Part shown: one piece after another, positions 8,800 through 18,146 of the stretch
Numbering within the stretch: the stretch's first letter is position 1
How the letters are laid out: each line of letters opens with the position of its first letter
Assembly: GCA_015548865.1 (NCBI GenBank)
Contig: JADMXW010000006.1
Coordinates: forward strand, 62,001-126,000
Reading direction: 5' to 3'
Length of the DNA stretch: 64,000 nucleotides
From: Serratia marcescens
GTDB lineage: Bacteria; Pseudomonadota; Gammaproteobacteria; Enterobacterales; Enterobacteriaceae
The notes under the pieces: generated by a model
The model's database searches: none
What the model was told of the DNA's origin: nothing
The model's input: only the letters and a program-made list of their open reading frames with translations
Made by a program: the position numbers and the translations under genes

Positions 8800-8980
8800 G
8801 GGCTGTCTTCCTGAATAAACCAATTGGGGGAGTGAAATTACCATGCAGCCTACCATAATTCCGCCGCTTGAGGCGCTGTTATCAAGATGCAGGGTGGCTG
8901 CCAAGGGCGACAATGGGCATAATTGGACAATAGCCTTACGGCACCTATCCGGTTTTCGTTGTGAAGAATAGAGAGCGTAT

Positions 8981-10906
8981 GTGACAAAACATTCTGTACA
9001 GGACGATTTTTCTCCCGAGGGTACTCTGGCGCAAGCCATTGAAGGCTTTAAACCACGTCAACCCCAACGTGACATGGCCGCTGCGGTGGAGCGCGCCATT
9101 CGCGAACAGCATGCTCTGGTGGTTGAAGCAGGCACGGGGACGGGTAAAACCTACGCTTATCTGGTGCCCGCACTGCGCTCAGAACGCAAGGTGATTGTTT
9201 CCACCGGGTCAAAAGCGTTACAGGATCAGCTCTTTGCTCGAGATTTACCTCGAATCACAGCGGCGTTAGGGTATACCGGACAGGTTGCATTGCTCAAAGG
9301 TCGTTCGAACTATCTGTGTATCGAACGACTGGAGCAGCAGTCACTGGCAGGGGACTCCCTTAACGGTGAAGCGCTAAGTGAACTGGTGCGTCTGCGTGGA
9401 TGGTCATCGGCCACCGTGGACGGCGATATCAGTACGTGTACAGAAGTGGCGGAAGATAGCGCAGTTTGGCCAGTAGTTACCAGCACTAACGACAACTGCC
9501 TGGGAGGAGATTGCCCGCACTACAAAGACTGTTTTGTGGTGAAAGCGCGCCGTAAGGCGATGGAATCCGACGTGGTGGTGGTCAATCACCACCTCTATTT
9601 GGCGGATATGGTGGTCAAAGAGAGCGGGTTTGCTGAACTCATTCCTGATAGCGATGTGGTAATTTTTGACGAAGCGCATCAGATACCGGATATCGCCAGC
9701 CACTATTTTGGTCAGCAACTTACAAGCCGGCAACTGCTCGATCTGGCAAAAGACATCGTCATTGCCTATCGCACTGAAGTGCGTGATGCTGCGCAATTGC
9801 AAAAGTCTGCCGATCGGCTATCGCAAAGCACACAAGATTTTCGCTTGGCTCTCGGTGAGCCGGGTTTTCGCGGTAATCTCCGCGATGTGCTGGCGCAGCC
9901 GTCGCTGCAACGTGCTCTGTTACTGCTCGATGATGCCCTTGAACTCTGCTATGACGTCGCCAAACTCTCGCTGGGGCGTTCAGCGCTGCTGGATGCTGCA
10001 TTTGAACGCGCCACCTTGTATCGCGCGCGGTTGAAACGCCTGCAGGATGTGCAACAGGCGGGCTACAGCTACTGGTATGAATGTAATGCGCGGCATTTTG
10101 TGTTAGCGCTGACACCGCTTTCCGTAGCCGACCGTTTCCGCGAGTTGATGCAAGAGAAGAAAGCGGCCTGGATATTTACTTCCGCAACGTTGTCAGTCAA
10201 CGAGCGTGTTGAGCATTTTACTGAACGCCTGGGACTGGACCATGCGCAATCCATGCTGCTGCCGAGTCCGTTTGACTATGCGCAGCAGGCGTTGCTCTGC
10301 GTGCCGCGTTTCCTGCCAGAAATGCAGCAACGCGGTGCGGCGCAACGGTTGGCAACGCAGTTACGTCCCCTCATCGAAGCCAATCGCGGTCGCTGCTTTA
10401 TGCTGTGCACGTCGCATCAAATGATGCGCGATCTGGCGGCAGAATTTCGAGCCTCCTTAACATTGCCGGTGTTACTTCAGGGAGAAACCAGCAAGGCACA
10501 GCTGTTGGCGCAGTTTGTCTCTGCCGGGAATGCACTGTTGGTGGCAACCAGCAGCTTCTGGGAAGGCGTAGATGTGCGTGGTGATACGCTCTCTTGTGTG
10601 ATTATCGATAAGCTTCCATTTACTTCTCCAGATGACCCGTTGCTAAAAGCGCGCATAGAAGATTGTCGGTTGCGTGGCGGCGATCCGTTTGACGAAGTGC
10701 AACTGCCCGATGCGGTCATCACGCTGAAACAAGGTGTTGGGCGCTTGATACGGGATGTAGACGATCGTGGCGTTATCGTTATCTGTGATAATCGCTTGGT
10801 GATGCGCCCTTACGGTAAAACCTTTTTGCAAAGCTTGCCGCCAGCAGCGCGCACTCGCGATCTGACGCAAGCGATACGTTTCCTGTCTCGAGCCGAGACG
10901 GCATAA
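8981..10906 (+). CDS. yoaA: XPD/DinG-type ATP-dependent DNA helicase YoaA
   Basis: Iron-sulfur superfamily 2 helicase of 641 residues (E. coli YoaA 636), known in E. coli to pair with the clamp-loader subunit HolC in repair of stalled replication. Visible motifs are Walker A EAGTGTGKT (49-57), four cluster cysteines C113, C173, C178 and C184, the DEAH box at 230-233, and the C-terminal helicase motifs SSFWEGVDVRGD and QGVGRLIRD. The GTG start follows GAGAG and adds about eight residues relative to E. coli. It diverges from yoaB and precedes tsaB, as in E. coli. Confidence 0.96.
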   Translation: MTKHSVQDDFSPEGTLAQAIEGFKPRQPQRDMAAAVERAIREQHALVVEAGTGTGKTYAYLVPALRSERKVIVSTGSKALQDQLFARDLPRITAALGYTGQVALLKGRSNYLCIERLEQQSLAGDSLNGEALSELVRLRGWSSATVDGDISTCTEVAEDSAVWPVVTSTNDNCLGGDCPHYKDCFVVKARRKAMESDVVVVNHHLYLADMVVKESGFAELIPDSDVVIFDEAHQIPDIASHYFGQQLTSRQLLDLAKDIVIAYRTEVRDAAQLQKSADRLSQSTQDFRLALGEPGFRGNLRDVLAQPSLQRALLLLDDALELCYDVAKLSLGRSALLDAAFERATLYRARLKRLQDVQQAGYSYWYECNARHFVLALTPLSVADRFRELMQEKKAAWIFTSATLSVNERVEHFTERLGLDHAQSMLLPSPFDYAQQALLCVPRFLPEMQQRGAAQRLATQLRPLIEANRGRCFMLCTSHQMMRDLAAEFRASLTLPVLLQGETSKAQLLAQFVSAGNALLVATSSFWEGVDVRGDTLSCVIIDKLPFTSPDDPLLKARIEDCRLRGGDPFDEVQLPDAVITLKQGVGRLIRDVDDRGVIVICDNRLVMRPYGKTFLQSLPPAARTRDLTQAIRFLSRAETA

Positions 10907-10913
10907 TGTGATT

Positions 10914-10985
10914 TTACCCGTCATTTCAGGTTGCAGATGGGGTAAGACCACGGGCGCACCCATAGGGTGAAACATCAAGGGTATA
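10914..10985 (+). repeat. Shrunken ERIC remnant
   Basis: ACCCGTCATTTCAGGTTGCA at the left and AAGGGTATA at the right match ERIC ends, but only about 70 bp lie between. It looks like a deleted and diverged copy in the yoaA-tsaB gap. Confidence 0.55.
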
Positions 10986-11049
10986 AGTAATTCGACGCGC
11001 GGTGTGCTACTATGCGCCGCGTTATTATGTTTCCCTGCCTGAGGTCGGC

Positions 11050-11751
11050 ATGTCTACGCGAATTTTAGCGCTCGATACCGCGACGGAAGCCTGTTCCGTT
11101 GCGCTCTGGAATGATGGTCAAATTTTCTCCCTCTATGAAGTGTGTCCCCGTGAACATACCCAACGCGTGTTGCCAATGGTGCAACAGGTGTTGGCTGAAA
11201 ACGGGGTGGCATTAAGTAGCCTGGATGCGTTGGCATTTGGGCAAGGTCCCGGCAGCTTTACCGGTGTAAGAATTGGTATCGGTATCGCACAAGGTCTGGC
11301 TCTGGGGGCTGATTTACCGATGCTTGGGATCTCCACGCTGGCAACCATGGCGCAAGGTGCCTGGCGTCGCACGGGCGCAACGCATGTGCTGGCAGCGATC
11401 GATGCTCGCATGGGGGAAGTCTACTGGGCTGAGTACCAACGCAATGCAGACGGTAACTGGCTGGGTGATGAAAGCGAAGCGGTATTAACGCCGCAACAAG
11501 TGCTGGAGCGCACACTATCGCTGAGCGGGGAGTGGGCAACGGTCGGGACCGGATGGGAAACATACCCGACGTTGGCTGTCCACGATGAGATTGAGTTGAT
11601 TCCGGGCGAGATGCTGCTGCCGCAGGCGCAGGATATGCTGCCGTTAGCCTGTCATCAGTGGCATGATGGCAATGCGGTCTCTGTTGCTGATGCCTTACCT
11701 CGCTATTTACGTAACGACGTCGCCTGGAAAAAATTACCCGGTCGCGCCTGA
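11050..11751 (+). CDS. tsaB: tRNA t6A37 biosynthesis protein TsaB
   Basis: Non-catalytic partner of TsaD in the TsaBCDE pathway that makes N6-threonylcarbamoyladenosine at position 37 of ANN-decoding tRNAs. The chosen ATG gives 233 residues (E. coli 231), starting [20 protein letters not shown], with TGAGG just upstream; the longer in-frame start lacks conservation. The ASKHA-like motif [20 protein letters not shown] is present. It lies between yoaA and yeaY, as in E. coli. Confidence 0.96.
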   Translation: MSTRILALDTATEACSVALWNDGQIFSLYEVCPREHTQRVLPMVQQVLAENGVALSSLDALAFGQGPGSFTGVRIGIGIAQGLALGADLPMLGISTLATMAQGAWRRTGATHVLAAIDARMGEVYWAEYQRNADGNWLGDESEAVLTPQQVLERTLSLSGEWATVGTGWETYPTLAVHDEIELIPGEMLLPQAQDMLPLACHQWHDGNAVSVADALPRYLRNDVAWKKLPGRA

Positions 11752-11758
11752 TAAAAGC

Positions 11759-11787
11759 GCAACTTATTGCATTAATGCCTACTCTAA
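11759..11787 (+). promoter_or_regulatory. Sigma-E-like promoter of yeaY
   Basis: GCAACTT (11759-11765) resembles the sigma-E -35 GGAACTT and TCTAA (11783-11787) the -10 TCTGA, 17 bp apart. yeaY is a known sigma-E regulon member in E. coli. A perfect CCTACTC-TAAT-GAGTAGG hairpin (11778-11795) overlaps the -10 and the predicted start. Confidence 0.45.
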
Positions 11788-11816
11788 TGAGTAGGTAACT
11801 GCAAAGGGTCAGTATT

Positions 11817-12386
11817 ATGACGATTGCCTATTGGTCAAAACAGAGTGTGTTAATGATGCTGGCTCTTGTGCTGGCGGGTTGTTCTTCCATACCTGAATCC
11901 ATCCAGGGCACTTCCGAGAGACCTTACGATCGCTTGTCGCAGATCACCCTGATGCCACAGATAGCGTTGGGGCAAGAAGCCCGTCTCGGCGGTCGTGTCG
12001 TATCCGTCCACAACGAGAATGACAGAACGCGGCTGGTGATTGTCAGCCTGCCGTTGGATCGCTGGGCGCGTCCGCAGTTGGAGAGTGTCTCGGAAGGGCG
12101 ATTCATCGCCAATGTCAAAGGATTCCTTGAACCCCTCGATTTTCAGGGAAGACTGGTGACAGTAGTCGGGTCTGTGGCTGAAATGGAGCAGGGGCAGATT
12201 GGCAGCAGGCCCTATCGGTTTGTCGTAATCAATGTTAATGGTTATCAACGTTGGAATGAAACTCAGCAGGTAATATTACCTCCCGGTGCTGGCGATCCGT
12301 GGGGATGGGATTGGCGTTATAGGCGTGGTTGGGGCTTTGGCAATGACTGGGGACCGGCGCGTATCGAGACCATTGTGACGCAATAG
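11817..12386 (+). CDS. yeaY: Slp-family outer-membrane lipoprotein YeaY
   Basis: Predicted lipoprotein of 189 residues (E. coli YeaY 193). The lipobox ALVLAGC places the lipidated cysteine at residue 22, followed by SSIPE; the absence of Asp at +2 fits outer-membrane sorting. The body matches the Slp family (GQEARLGGRVVSVHNENDRT, RYFV-type strand segments), and the C-terminus is rich in Gly, Trp and Arg (DPWGWDWRYRRGWGFGNDWG). Slp proteins are starvation- or stress-induced; the molecular role is unknown. A strong terminator follows. Confidence 0.92.
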   Translation: MTIAYWSKQSVLMMLALVLAGCSSIPESIQGTSERPYDRLSQITLMPQIALGQEARLGGRVVSVHNENDRTRLVIVSLPLDRWARPQLESVSEGRFIANVKGFLEPLDFQGRLVTVVGSVAEMEQGQIGSRPYRFVVINVNGYQRWNETQQVILPPGAGDPWGWDWRYRRGWGFGNDWGPARIETIVTQ

Positions 12387-12433
12387 ACTATTCCGGCAGG
12401 CCGTTTTTCTCCTTTAGAAAAACTGGGTACAAC

Positions 12434-12461
12434 GAGGCGACGCAGGTCGCCTCATTTTTTT
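12434..12461 (+). terminator. Rho-independent terminator of yeaY
   Basis: GAGGCGAC (12434-12441), loop GCAG, GTCGCCTC (12446-12453), then A and seven T (12455-12461). Confidence 0.92.
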
Positions 12462-12522
12462 GATACATATGATTAACAATAAGGCGTGATCGAACTCTCA
12501 ACCTCGATATTGTCTCAGCAGT

Positions 12523-12539
12523 AACTGGTAAGCTGAGTT
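12523..12539 (+). promoter_or_regulatory. FadR operator upstream of fadD
   Basis: AACTGGTAAGCTGAGTT fits the FadR consensus (ACTGGT followed by a rough inverted half) and closely resembles the sites in front of E. coli fadD. It lies 72 bp upstream of the TTG start, where binding would block the promoter in the absence of long-chain acyl-CoA. FadR itself is encoded at 22.7 kb in this window. Confidence 0.75.
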
Positions 12540-12610
12540 AAAATAATGTTAATTAATCGAGCGGTGGGGGAATCATCATGCCACTAAAAAAATACCTCGG
12601 GAGTGATGCC

Positions 12611-14314
12611 TTGGAAAAAATTTGGTTAACGCGTTATCCGGCGAACGTGCCCGCTGAAATTAATCCGGATAGTTATACGTCGTTGGTCGATCTTTTTGAA
12701 AATGCGGTCGCCAGATATGCCGATCTGCCCGCGTTTATTAACATGGGCGAAGTGATGACCTTTCGCAAGCTGGAAGAGCGTAGCCGCGCGTTTGCTGCTT
12801 ATTTGCAAAACCAGTTGCACTTGCAAAAGGGCGATCGTGTAGCATTGATGATGCCGAATCTGTTGCAATACCCGGTGGCGCTGTTTGGCATCTTGCGCGC
12901 AGGGTTGGTGGTGGTTAACGTTAATCCGCTTTACACGCCGCGTGAGTTGGAGCACCAGCTGAAAGACAGTGGCGCCACCACGATTGTGATTGTTTCCAAC
13001 TTTGCGCATACGCTAGAAAAAGTGGTCTACAACACCAACGTCAAACATGTCATCTTGACGCGCATGGGCGATCAACTTTCGACGGCCAAAGGAACGCTGG
13101 TCAACTTTGTTGTCAAGTACATCAAGCGCCTGGTGCCGAAATACCATCTGCCTGATGCCATTTCGTTTCGTAGTGCGATGCAACAAGGCCGCCGTCTTCA
13201 ATACATCAAACCACAGATAGTGAATGCTGATCTGGCATTTCTGCAATATACCGGCGGTACGACGGGGTTATCAAAAGGGGCAATGCTGACTCACCGCAAT
13301 ATGCAGGCGAATCTGGCGCAGGCGAAAGCAGCTTACGGTCCGGTATTGCAAGAGCGCCACGAATTGGTGGTGACCATGCTGCCGCTGTATCACATCTTTG
13401 CGCTGACGGTAAACTGCCTGCTTTTTGTCGAGCTAGGGGGACAAAACCTGTTGATCACGAATCCGCGAGATATTCCTGCGGTGGTGAAAGAACTGGGCAA
13501 ATACCCGTTTACGGCGGTGACAGGCGTTAACACGCTGTTTAACGCACTGCTTAATAATAAGGCTTTCCACGAGCTCGATTTCTCTACCTTACGCTTGTCA
13601 GTTGGTGGTGGAGCATCGGTACAGCAATCGGTGGCGGAGCGCTGGGAAAGGCTTACAGGGAAACATCTGCTGGAAGGTTATGGCCTGACGGAAAGCTCTC
13701 CACTGGTGGCGGGCAACCCGTATGATTTAAAACACTATAGTGGCAGTATCGGTTTACCCGTACCCTCCACCGATGTGCGGATTGTGGATGATGACGGTCA
13801 CGACGTATCACCTGGGGAGTCTGGCGAGCTTTGGGTGAAAGGGCCACAGGTGATGTTGGGTTACTGGCAGCAGCCGGCAGCGACGCAAGAGGTTCTCAAA
13901 GAGGGATGGCTTGCGACCGGAGATATCGTTACGGCAGATGAAGAAGGCTTCCTGCGCGTTATCGATCGTAAAAAAGACATGATTCTGGTCTCCGGGTTTA
14001 ATGTCTATCCAACGGAAATTGAAGAGGTGATCGCACGTCATCCCAAGGTATCAGAAGCCGCCGTAATTGGCGTGGAAAGTGAACTGACTGGTGAAGCGGT
14101 AAAAGCCTATGTTGTTACCCGTGACAGCAGCTTGAGCAAAGATGAGCTTATCACTCACTGTCGACGTAATCTGACCGCGTATAAAGTGCCAAAACTGGTT
14201 GAGTTTGTAGAGGAGTTGCCGAAATCGAACGTGGGGAAAATTCTGCGCCGCGAGCTACGTACAGAAAACCACAGCAAAACGCCTCCTAATGAGGCTGCAA
14301 CGAACGTTTCCTGA
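12611..14314 (+). CDS. fadD: Long-chain fatty acyl-CoA synthetase
   Basis: Activates exogenous long-chain fatty acids to acyl-CoA at the inner membrane, committing them to beta-oxidation. The AMP-binding signature [24 protein letters not shown] and the C-terminal [16 protein letters not shown] (FACS motif) are intact. I prefer the TTG at 12611 (protein starting [10 protein letters not shown], 567 residues), because GGGAG lies 7 bases upstream and E. coli FadD (561) also begins at a TTG at this place. An in-frame ATG at 12578, with a G-rich site upstream, would add 11 residues. Single gene under a FadR operator. Confidence 0.96.
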   Translation: MEKIWLTRYPANVPAEINPDSYTSLVDLFENAVARYADLPAFINMGEVMTFRKLEERSRAFAAYLQNQLHLQKGDRVALMMPNLLQYPVALFGILRAGLVVVNVNPLYTPRELEHQLKDSGATTIVIVSNFAHTLEKVVYNTNVKHVILTRMGDQLSTAKGTLVNFVVKYIKRLVPKYHLPDAISFRSAMQQGRRLQYIKPQIVNADLAFLQYTGGTTGLSKGAMLTHRNMQANLAQAKAAYGPVLQERHELVVTMLPLYHIFALTVNCLLFVELGGQNLLITNPRDIPAVVKELGKYPFTAVTGVNTLFNALLNNKAFHELDFSTLRLSVGGGASVQQSVAERWERLTGKHLLEGYGLTESSPLVAGNPYDLKHYSGSIGLPVPSTDVRIVDDDGHDVSPGESGELWVKGPQVMLGYWQQPAATQEVLKEGWLATGDIVTADEEGFLRVIDRKKDMILVSGFNVYPTEIEEVIARHPKVSEAAVIGVESELTGEAVKAYVVTRDSSLSKDELITHCRRNLTAYKVPKLVEFVEELPKSNVGKILRRELRTENHSKTPPNEAATNVS

Positions 14315-14328
14315 GGTACCTTAAACCT

Positions 14329-14373
14329 CGTGAACGGGAGCAGCCAATGCATCTGCACCTTGCAGTATGATGG
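14329..14373 (-). repeat. Truncated ERIC end
   Basis: GTGAACGGGAGCAGCCAATG followed by CATCTGCACCTTGCAGTATGATGG matches one end of the ERIC elements elsewhere in the window, here without the other half. It lies just after fadD. Confidence 0.55.
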
Positions 14374-14431
14374 AAATCAATAAAACGTCTGACAGTTCGT
14401 GGTGGGAAAGGCTATCATAGCAAGAGGTTAA

Positions 14432-14459
14432 CAACGCCGGCTAAACCGGCGTTGTTTTT
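14432..14459 (+). promoter_or_regulatory. Terminator-like hairpin with U-run upstream of rnd
   Basis: CAACGCCGG (14432-14440), loop CTAAA, CCGGCGTTG (14446-14454), then five T. It lies about 35 bases before the rnd start. E. coli rnd has a similar stem-loop and U-run in its leader that is needed for expression and RNase D autoregulation, so this may be a leader element rather than only a fadD terminator. Confidence 0.7.
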
Positions 14460-14494
14460 GCAGTAGCCGACAGTCAAAAACAAGAGAACATGTT

Positions 14495-15622
14495 TTGAAT
14501 TATCAGTTAATCAGTGACAACAATGGCCTGGAACAGGTTTGTCAGCAGGCGCGTCAGCACACCCAAGTTGCGCTGGATACCGAATTTGTTCGTACCCGCA
14601 CCTATTATCCGCAGTTGGGCCTTATCCAGCTCTATGATGGTGAAACCCTCTCTCTGATTGATCCTCTTACTATTAGCGCCTGGCAGCCCTTCGTGGCGTT
14701 GTTGCAGGATGCCCAGGTCACTAAGTTCCTGCATGCTAGCAGTGAGGATCTGGAGGTCTTTCTCAACGCGTTTGGCGTTCTGCCACATCCGTTTATCGAT
14801 ACACAAATTTTGGCCGCGTTTCTCGGAAAACCGTTGTCCTACGGATTTGCTGCACTGGTGGCAGACTATCAAGGTGTCACGCTGGATAAGACTGAATCGC
14901 GTACCGACTGGTTGGCTCGCCCATTGAGTGAAAAACAGTGTGACTATGCGGCTGCCGATGTCTTCTATTTGCTGCCGATGGCAGAGAAAATCGTGGCGGA
15001 TACTCGAGAAGCTGGCTGGCTGGACGCTGCGCTGGATGAATGTGGGCTGCTATGCCAGCGCAAGCAAGATATTCTCGCTCCGGAATTGGCTTACCGAGAG
15101 TTTGGTAATGCCTGGCAGTTGCGCGGTAAACAATTAGCCTGTTTGCAAATGTTGGCGCAGTGGCGTTTGACCTTGGCGCGTCAGCGTGACAGTTCAGTCA
15201 ACTTTGTCGTGCGGGAAGAGAATTTACTTCAGGTGGCTCGCTGTATGCCTTCCTCTTTGGGCGAGTTGAGTTCGCTGGGGCTAAGTGGTCCAGAAATCCG
15301 TTATCACGGTAAAACGCTGCTCGATTTGGTTACCCAGGCAAATGCGCTGGCAGAGTCTCAGTATCCCGCGCCGATTGTAAATTTGATTGATTATCCGGGC
15401 TATAAGAGAGTGTTCAAGGAAATCAAAAACCTTGTGGTACAGATAAGCGAACAGACTGGACTTTCTGCAGAACTGTTAGCCTCTCGGCGTCAGATCAACC
15501 GCTTGCTGAATTGGCATTGGAAACTGTTTGCTCAGGAAGGAACAATGCCTGAAATGTTGAAAGGCTGGCGAGCTGAGTTATTTGAAGCGCCATTGCGTGA
15601 ACTGTTAGCGCGAGAAGGGTAA
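14495..15622 (+). CDS. rnd: Ribonuclease D
   Basis: DEDD-family 3'-5' exoribonuclease in tRNA 3'-end maturation, 375 residues (E. coli 375). The Exo motifs are ALDTEFVRTRTYY (I), HASSEDLEVF (II) and YAAADVFYLLP (III), followed by HRDC domains. The start is TTG (14495-14497), as in E. coli, with AAGAG 8 bases upstream. An ATG at 14490 overlaps it out of frame and stops after two codons. The gene runs toward minE; in E. coli rnd and minEDC are also close. Confidence 0.97.
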   Translation: MNYQLISDNNGLEQVCQQARQHTQVALDTEFVRTRTYYPQLGLIQLYDGETLSLIDPLTISAWQPFVALLQDAQVTKFLHASSEDLEVFLNAFGVLPHPFIDTQILAAFLGKPLSYGFAALVADYQGVTLDKTESRTDWLARPLSEKQCDYAAADVFYLLPMAEKIVADTREAGWLDAALDECGLLCQRKQDILAPELAYREFGNAWQLRGKQLACLQMLAQWRLTLARQRDSSVNFVVREENLLQVARCMPSSLGELSSLGLSGPEIRYHGKTLLDLVTQANALAESQYPAPIVNLIDYPGYKRVFKEIKNLVVQISEQTGLSAELLASRRQINRLLNWHWKLFAQEGTMPEMLKGWRAELFEAPLRELLAREG

Positions 15623-15630
15623 CAACAAGA

Positions 15631-15655
15631 TAACCCCCACATTATGCAGGGGTTA
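15631..15655. terminator. Convergent terminator between rnd and minE
   Basis: TAACCCC (15631-15637) and GGGGTTA (15649-15655) form a stem between the convergent stops of rnd and minE. The flanking T-runs are short in both directions. Confidence 0.5.
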
Positions 15656-15669
15656 TTAATACCATTGAC

Positions 15670-15939
15670 TCATTTAGCGGGCTCTTCCGGTTCCGGCAGT
15701 GTGACGTTAAGTTCGAGCACGGAAATATCATCTCCTTTTTGCTCTAACTGTACTGTCACCATCTCTGGGTCGATCTGTACGTATTTACAGATCACCTCCA
15801 AAATATCCCGTTTTAATTGTGGCAAATAATGCGGCTCGCTGTCTCCACGACGGCGCTCCGCAACAATAATTTGCAACCTTTCCTTGGCAATATTAGCGGT
15901 ACTTTTTTTGCGGGACAGAAAGAAGTCGAGTAATGCCAT
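15670..15939 (-). CDS. minE: Cell division topological specificity factor MinE
   Basis: An 89-residue protein that stimulates MinD ATPase and drives pole-to-pole Min oscillation, confining FtsZ rings to midcell. The N-terminal [20 protein letters not shown] is the amphipathic membrane-binding and anti-MinCD region; the C-terminal topological specificity domain follows ([19 protein letters not shown]). Last gene of minCDE, with 3 bases between the minD stop and its start. Confidence 0.98.
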   Translation of the reverse strand: MALLDFFLSRKKSTANIAKERLQIIVAERRRGDSEPHYLPQLKRDILEVICKYVQIDPEMVTVQLEQKGDDISVLELNVTLPEPEEPAK

Positions 15940-15942
15940 AAT

Positions 15943-16755
15943 TTATCCCCCAAAAAGGCGTTTAAGAAAACTCTTTTTCTCTTCCTCAATGAAACGGTAG
16001 GGACGATCTTCACCCAGCAAGCGATCAACGGTGTCAGCGTATGCTTTACCCGCGTCGGAAGCGATATCGAGAATCACCGGTTCCCCTTGGTTTGATGCAC
16101 GCAGTACAGACTGATCTTCGGGGATAACGCCAACCAGCGAAATACGAAGAATTTCCAGTACATCTTCCATACTTAACATATCACCGCGACTGACGCGGCC
16201 TGGATTGTAACGGGTGAGCAACAGGTGCTCCTTAATGGCATCCTGACCCCGTTCAGCTCGGCGCGATTTTGATGCGAGGATACCAAGAATACGATCAGAG
16301 TCGCGTACCGAAGAAACTTCCGGGTTGGTCGTAATAATCGCTTCGTCGGCAAAGTAGAGCGCCATCAGTGCGCCCGTTTCAATCCCAGCTGGGGAGTCGC
16401 AAATAATAAAATCAAACTCCATCTCCGCCAGCGTATCAAGCACCTTCTCCACGCCTTCGCGCGTGAGTGCATCTTTGTCGCGCGTTTGAGATGCTGGGAG
16501 AATATAAAGGTTTTCCGTGCGCTTATCTTTAATCAATGCTTGGTTGAGCGTAGCATCACCTTGAATCACATTGACGAAGTCGTAGACCACGCGGCGTTCG
16601 CATCCCATGATAAGATCAAGGTTACGTAGCCCAATATCGAAGTCGATAACAACCGTCTTTTTTCCTTTCTGGGCTAAACCGGTAGCAATGGCCGCGCTTG
16701 AAGTAGTCTTGCCAACGCCCCCTTTACCCGATGTAACAACAATAATGCGTGCCAT
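15943..16755 (-). CDS. minD: Septum-site determining ATPase MinD
   Basis: Membrane-associated ATPase of 270 residues that recruits MinC and MinE. The deviant Walker A GKGGVGKTT at 10-18 has the signature Lys11 and Lys16. The C-terminal amphipathic membrane-targeting helix EEKKSFLKRLFGG is intact. Middle gene of minCDE. Confidence 0.99.
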   Translation of the reverse strand: MARIIVVTSGKGGVGKTTSSAAIATGLAQKGKKTVVIDFDIGLRNLDLIMGCERRVVYDFVNVIQGDATLNQALIKDKRTENLYILPASQTRDKDALTREGVEKVLDTLAEMEFDFIICDSPAGIETGALMALYFADEAIITTNPEVSSVRDSDRILGILASKSRRAERGQDAIKEHLLLTRYNPGRVSRGDMLSMEDVLEILRISLVGVIPEDQSVLRASNQGEPVILDIASDAGKAYADTVDRLLGEDRPYRFIEEEKKSFLKRLFGG

Positions 16756-16777
16756 AAATAGTTCCTTGTTAAAGGGC

Positions 16778-17464
16778 TTAGTCTAGAGGTTGTATGGTTA
16801 AATCGTTTGCGAGCAGGTCGAGTTTCAGGCGCGCAGCCTGCCCGACGTGGGCCGCTGGTATCTTATCACTGAGCCAGTAACGCCCTGCGATAGAGACCAG
16901 TTCGGCAGCAAGATGCGTACAGAATATTTGGCTCTGTACATCGCCCGAGACGCCAGCCAATGCCCGGCCACGCATCATGCCGTAAATATGGATGTTGCCA
17001 TCGGCGATAACTTCCGCACCTGCGCTGACACTGCTCAGTACGATTAAATCGCCATCTCTGGCATAAATCTGTTGGCCGGATCGAACCGGCGTTGTAATCA
17101 GTTTGGTTTTGGCTATCGCAGGTGAAACGGGAATAGGTTCAGGAACCCTACGGGATGACTTTCCCTCGTTTAACAGCGGCAATCCAGCCTTGATAATGGC
17201 TTTCTTTAGTATGTCGTCTTTACAACCGCTCACGCCAACCACATGTAACCCCGTGGAAATAATAGCGTGCTGGATAGATAACCAGTCTATTTCAGCTGTC
17301 AGCGCGGCAACATTAATAACCACAGGCGCATTTTTTAGAAATGCAGGGGCCTGCTCTATTTTTTCCTGTAATGCTTGAATAATTACCTCAGGTTGCGACT
17401 CATACAAATGAACAACCGATAAGGTAAAATTGCTGCCTTTTAGCTCTATTGGCGTTTGTGACAT
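16778..17464 (-). CDS. minC: Septum-site determining protein MinC
   Basis: FtsZ polymerisation inhibitor of 228 residues (E. coli 231), brought to the membrane by MinD. The N-terminal MinC_N domain (about 1-105) is joined by a Pro/Ser-rich linker to the C-terminal beta-helix (about 120-220), where the [15 protein letters not shown] and [18 protein letters not shown] turns are typical. First gene of minCDE; 22 bp separate it from minD. Confidence 0.98.
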   Translation of the reverse strand: MSQTPIELKGSNFTLSVVHLYESQPEVIIQALQEKIEQAPAFLKNAPVVINVAALTAEIDWLSIQHAIISTGLHVVGVSGCKDDILKKAIIKAGLPLLNEGKSSRRVPEPIPVSPAIAKTKLITTPVRSGQQIYARDGDLIVLSSVSAGAEVIADGNIHIYGMMRGRALAGVSGDVQSQIFCTHLAAELVSIAGRYWLSDKIPAAHVGQAARLKLDLLANDLTIQPLD

Positions 17465-17597
17465 CTATCCTGACTCAGTTTCAGCCTGTTAAATCCCCGG
17501 ATTTGCATAGCAACATGATATTCCAGAGTGCTGTAAGCATGTTATAGTCACAATTATATACAGGCAAGATGACATTCCCATCTAATCGAGTAAAAAA

Positions 17598-17867
17598 ATG
17601 TTTTGTGTGATCTATCGAAGTACGAAACGCGATCAAACTTATCTCTATGTCGATAAAAAAGACGATTTTTCCCGCGTGCCGGAAGCGCTGATGAAAAGCT
17701 TTGGCACTCCACATTTGGTGATGCTATTACCGCTTGATGGCAGTAAGAAATTAGCGTCTGCCGACATTGAAAAAGTAAAACTGGCGCTTAAAGAAGAGGG
17801 CTTTTATCTTCAACTGCCACCACCGCCCGAAAATTTATTATCATCACGACAGGGTGCCTGCAAATAA
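17598..17867 (+). CDS. ycgL: YcgL domain-containing protein
   Basis: An 89-residue protein beginning [18 protein letters not shown], with the conserved [18 protein letters not shown] segment of the YcgL family. Structure known, function unknown. It diverges from minC, a neighbourhood conserved in enterobacteria. About 280 bp without a recognisable gene follow before ycgM. Confidence 0.93.
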   Translation: MFCVIYRSTKRDQTYLYVDKKDDFSRVPEALMKSFGTPHLVMLLPLDGSKKLASADIEKVKLALKEEGFYLQLPPPPENLLSSRQGACK

Positions 17868-18146
17868 CGCTGACGGTCTGCAAGGGAAGAAAATTCGGTT
17901 TTTTCTTAACCTGCTACTTACCCCCTATTGTGTATGTTTGTGATCTGCCAGCAGAGAACTGCCGTGAAAAAGTATGATCTGGCGTTGAATTCTTTACTTA
18001 TATTTTTCTGCATAACCGTTCTCAGACTTGTTTTATCGGCACAGAGACGTATAAATAAACCCCTAGCGTAAATGGGATACCCACCGGTTTACCTGATGTT
18101 CTGGGTATCTGAACGTGATTTTCAACTGACAGGGCAGGAGATATCC

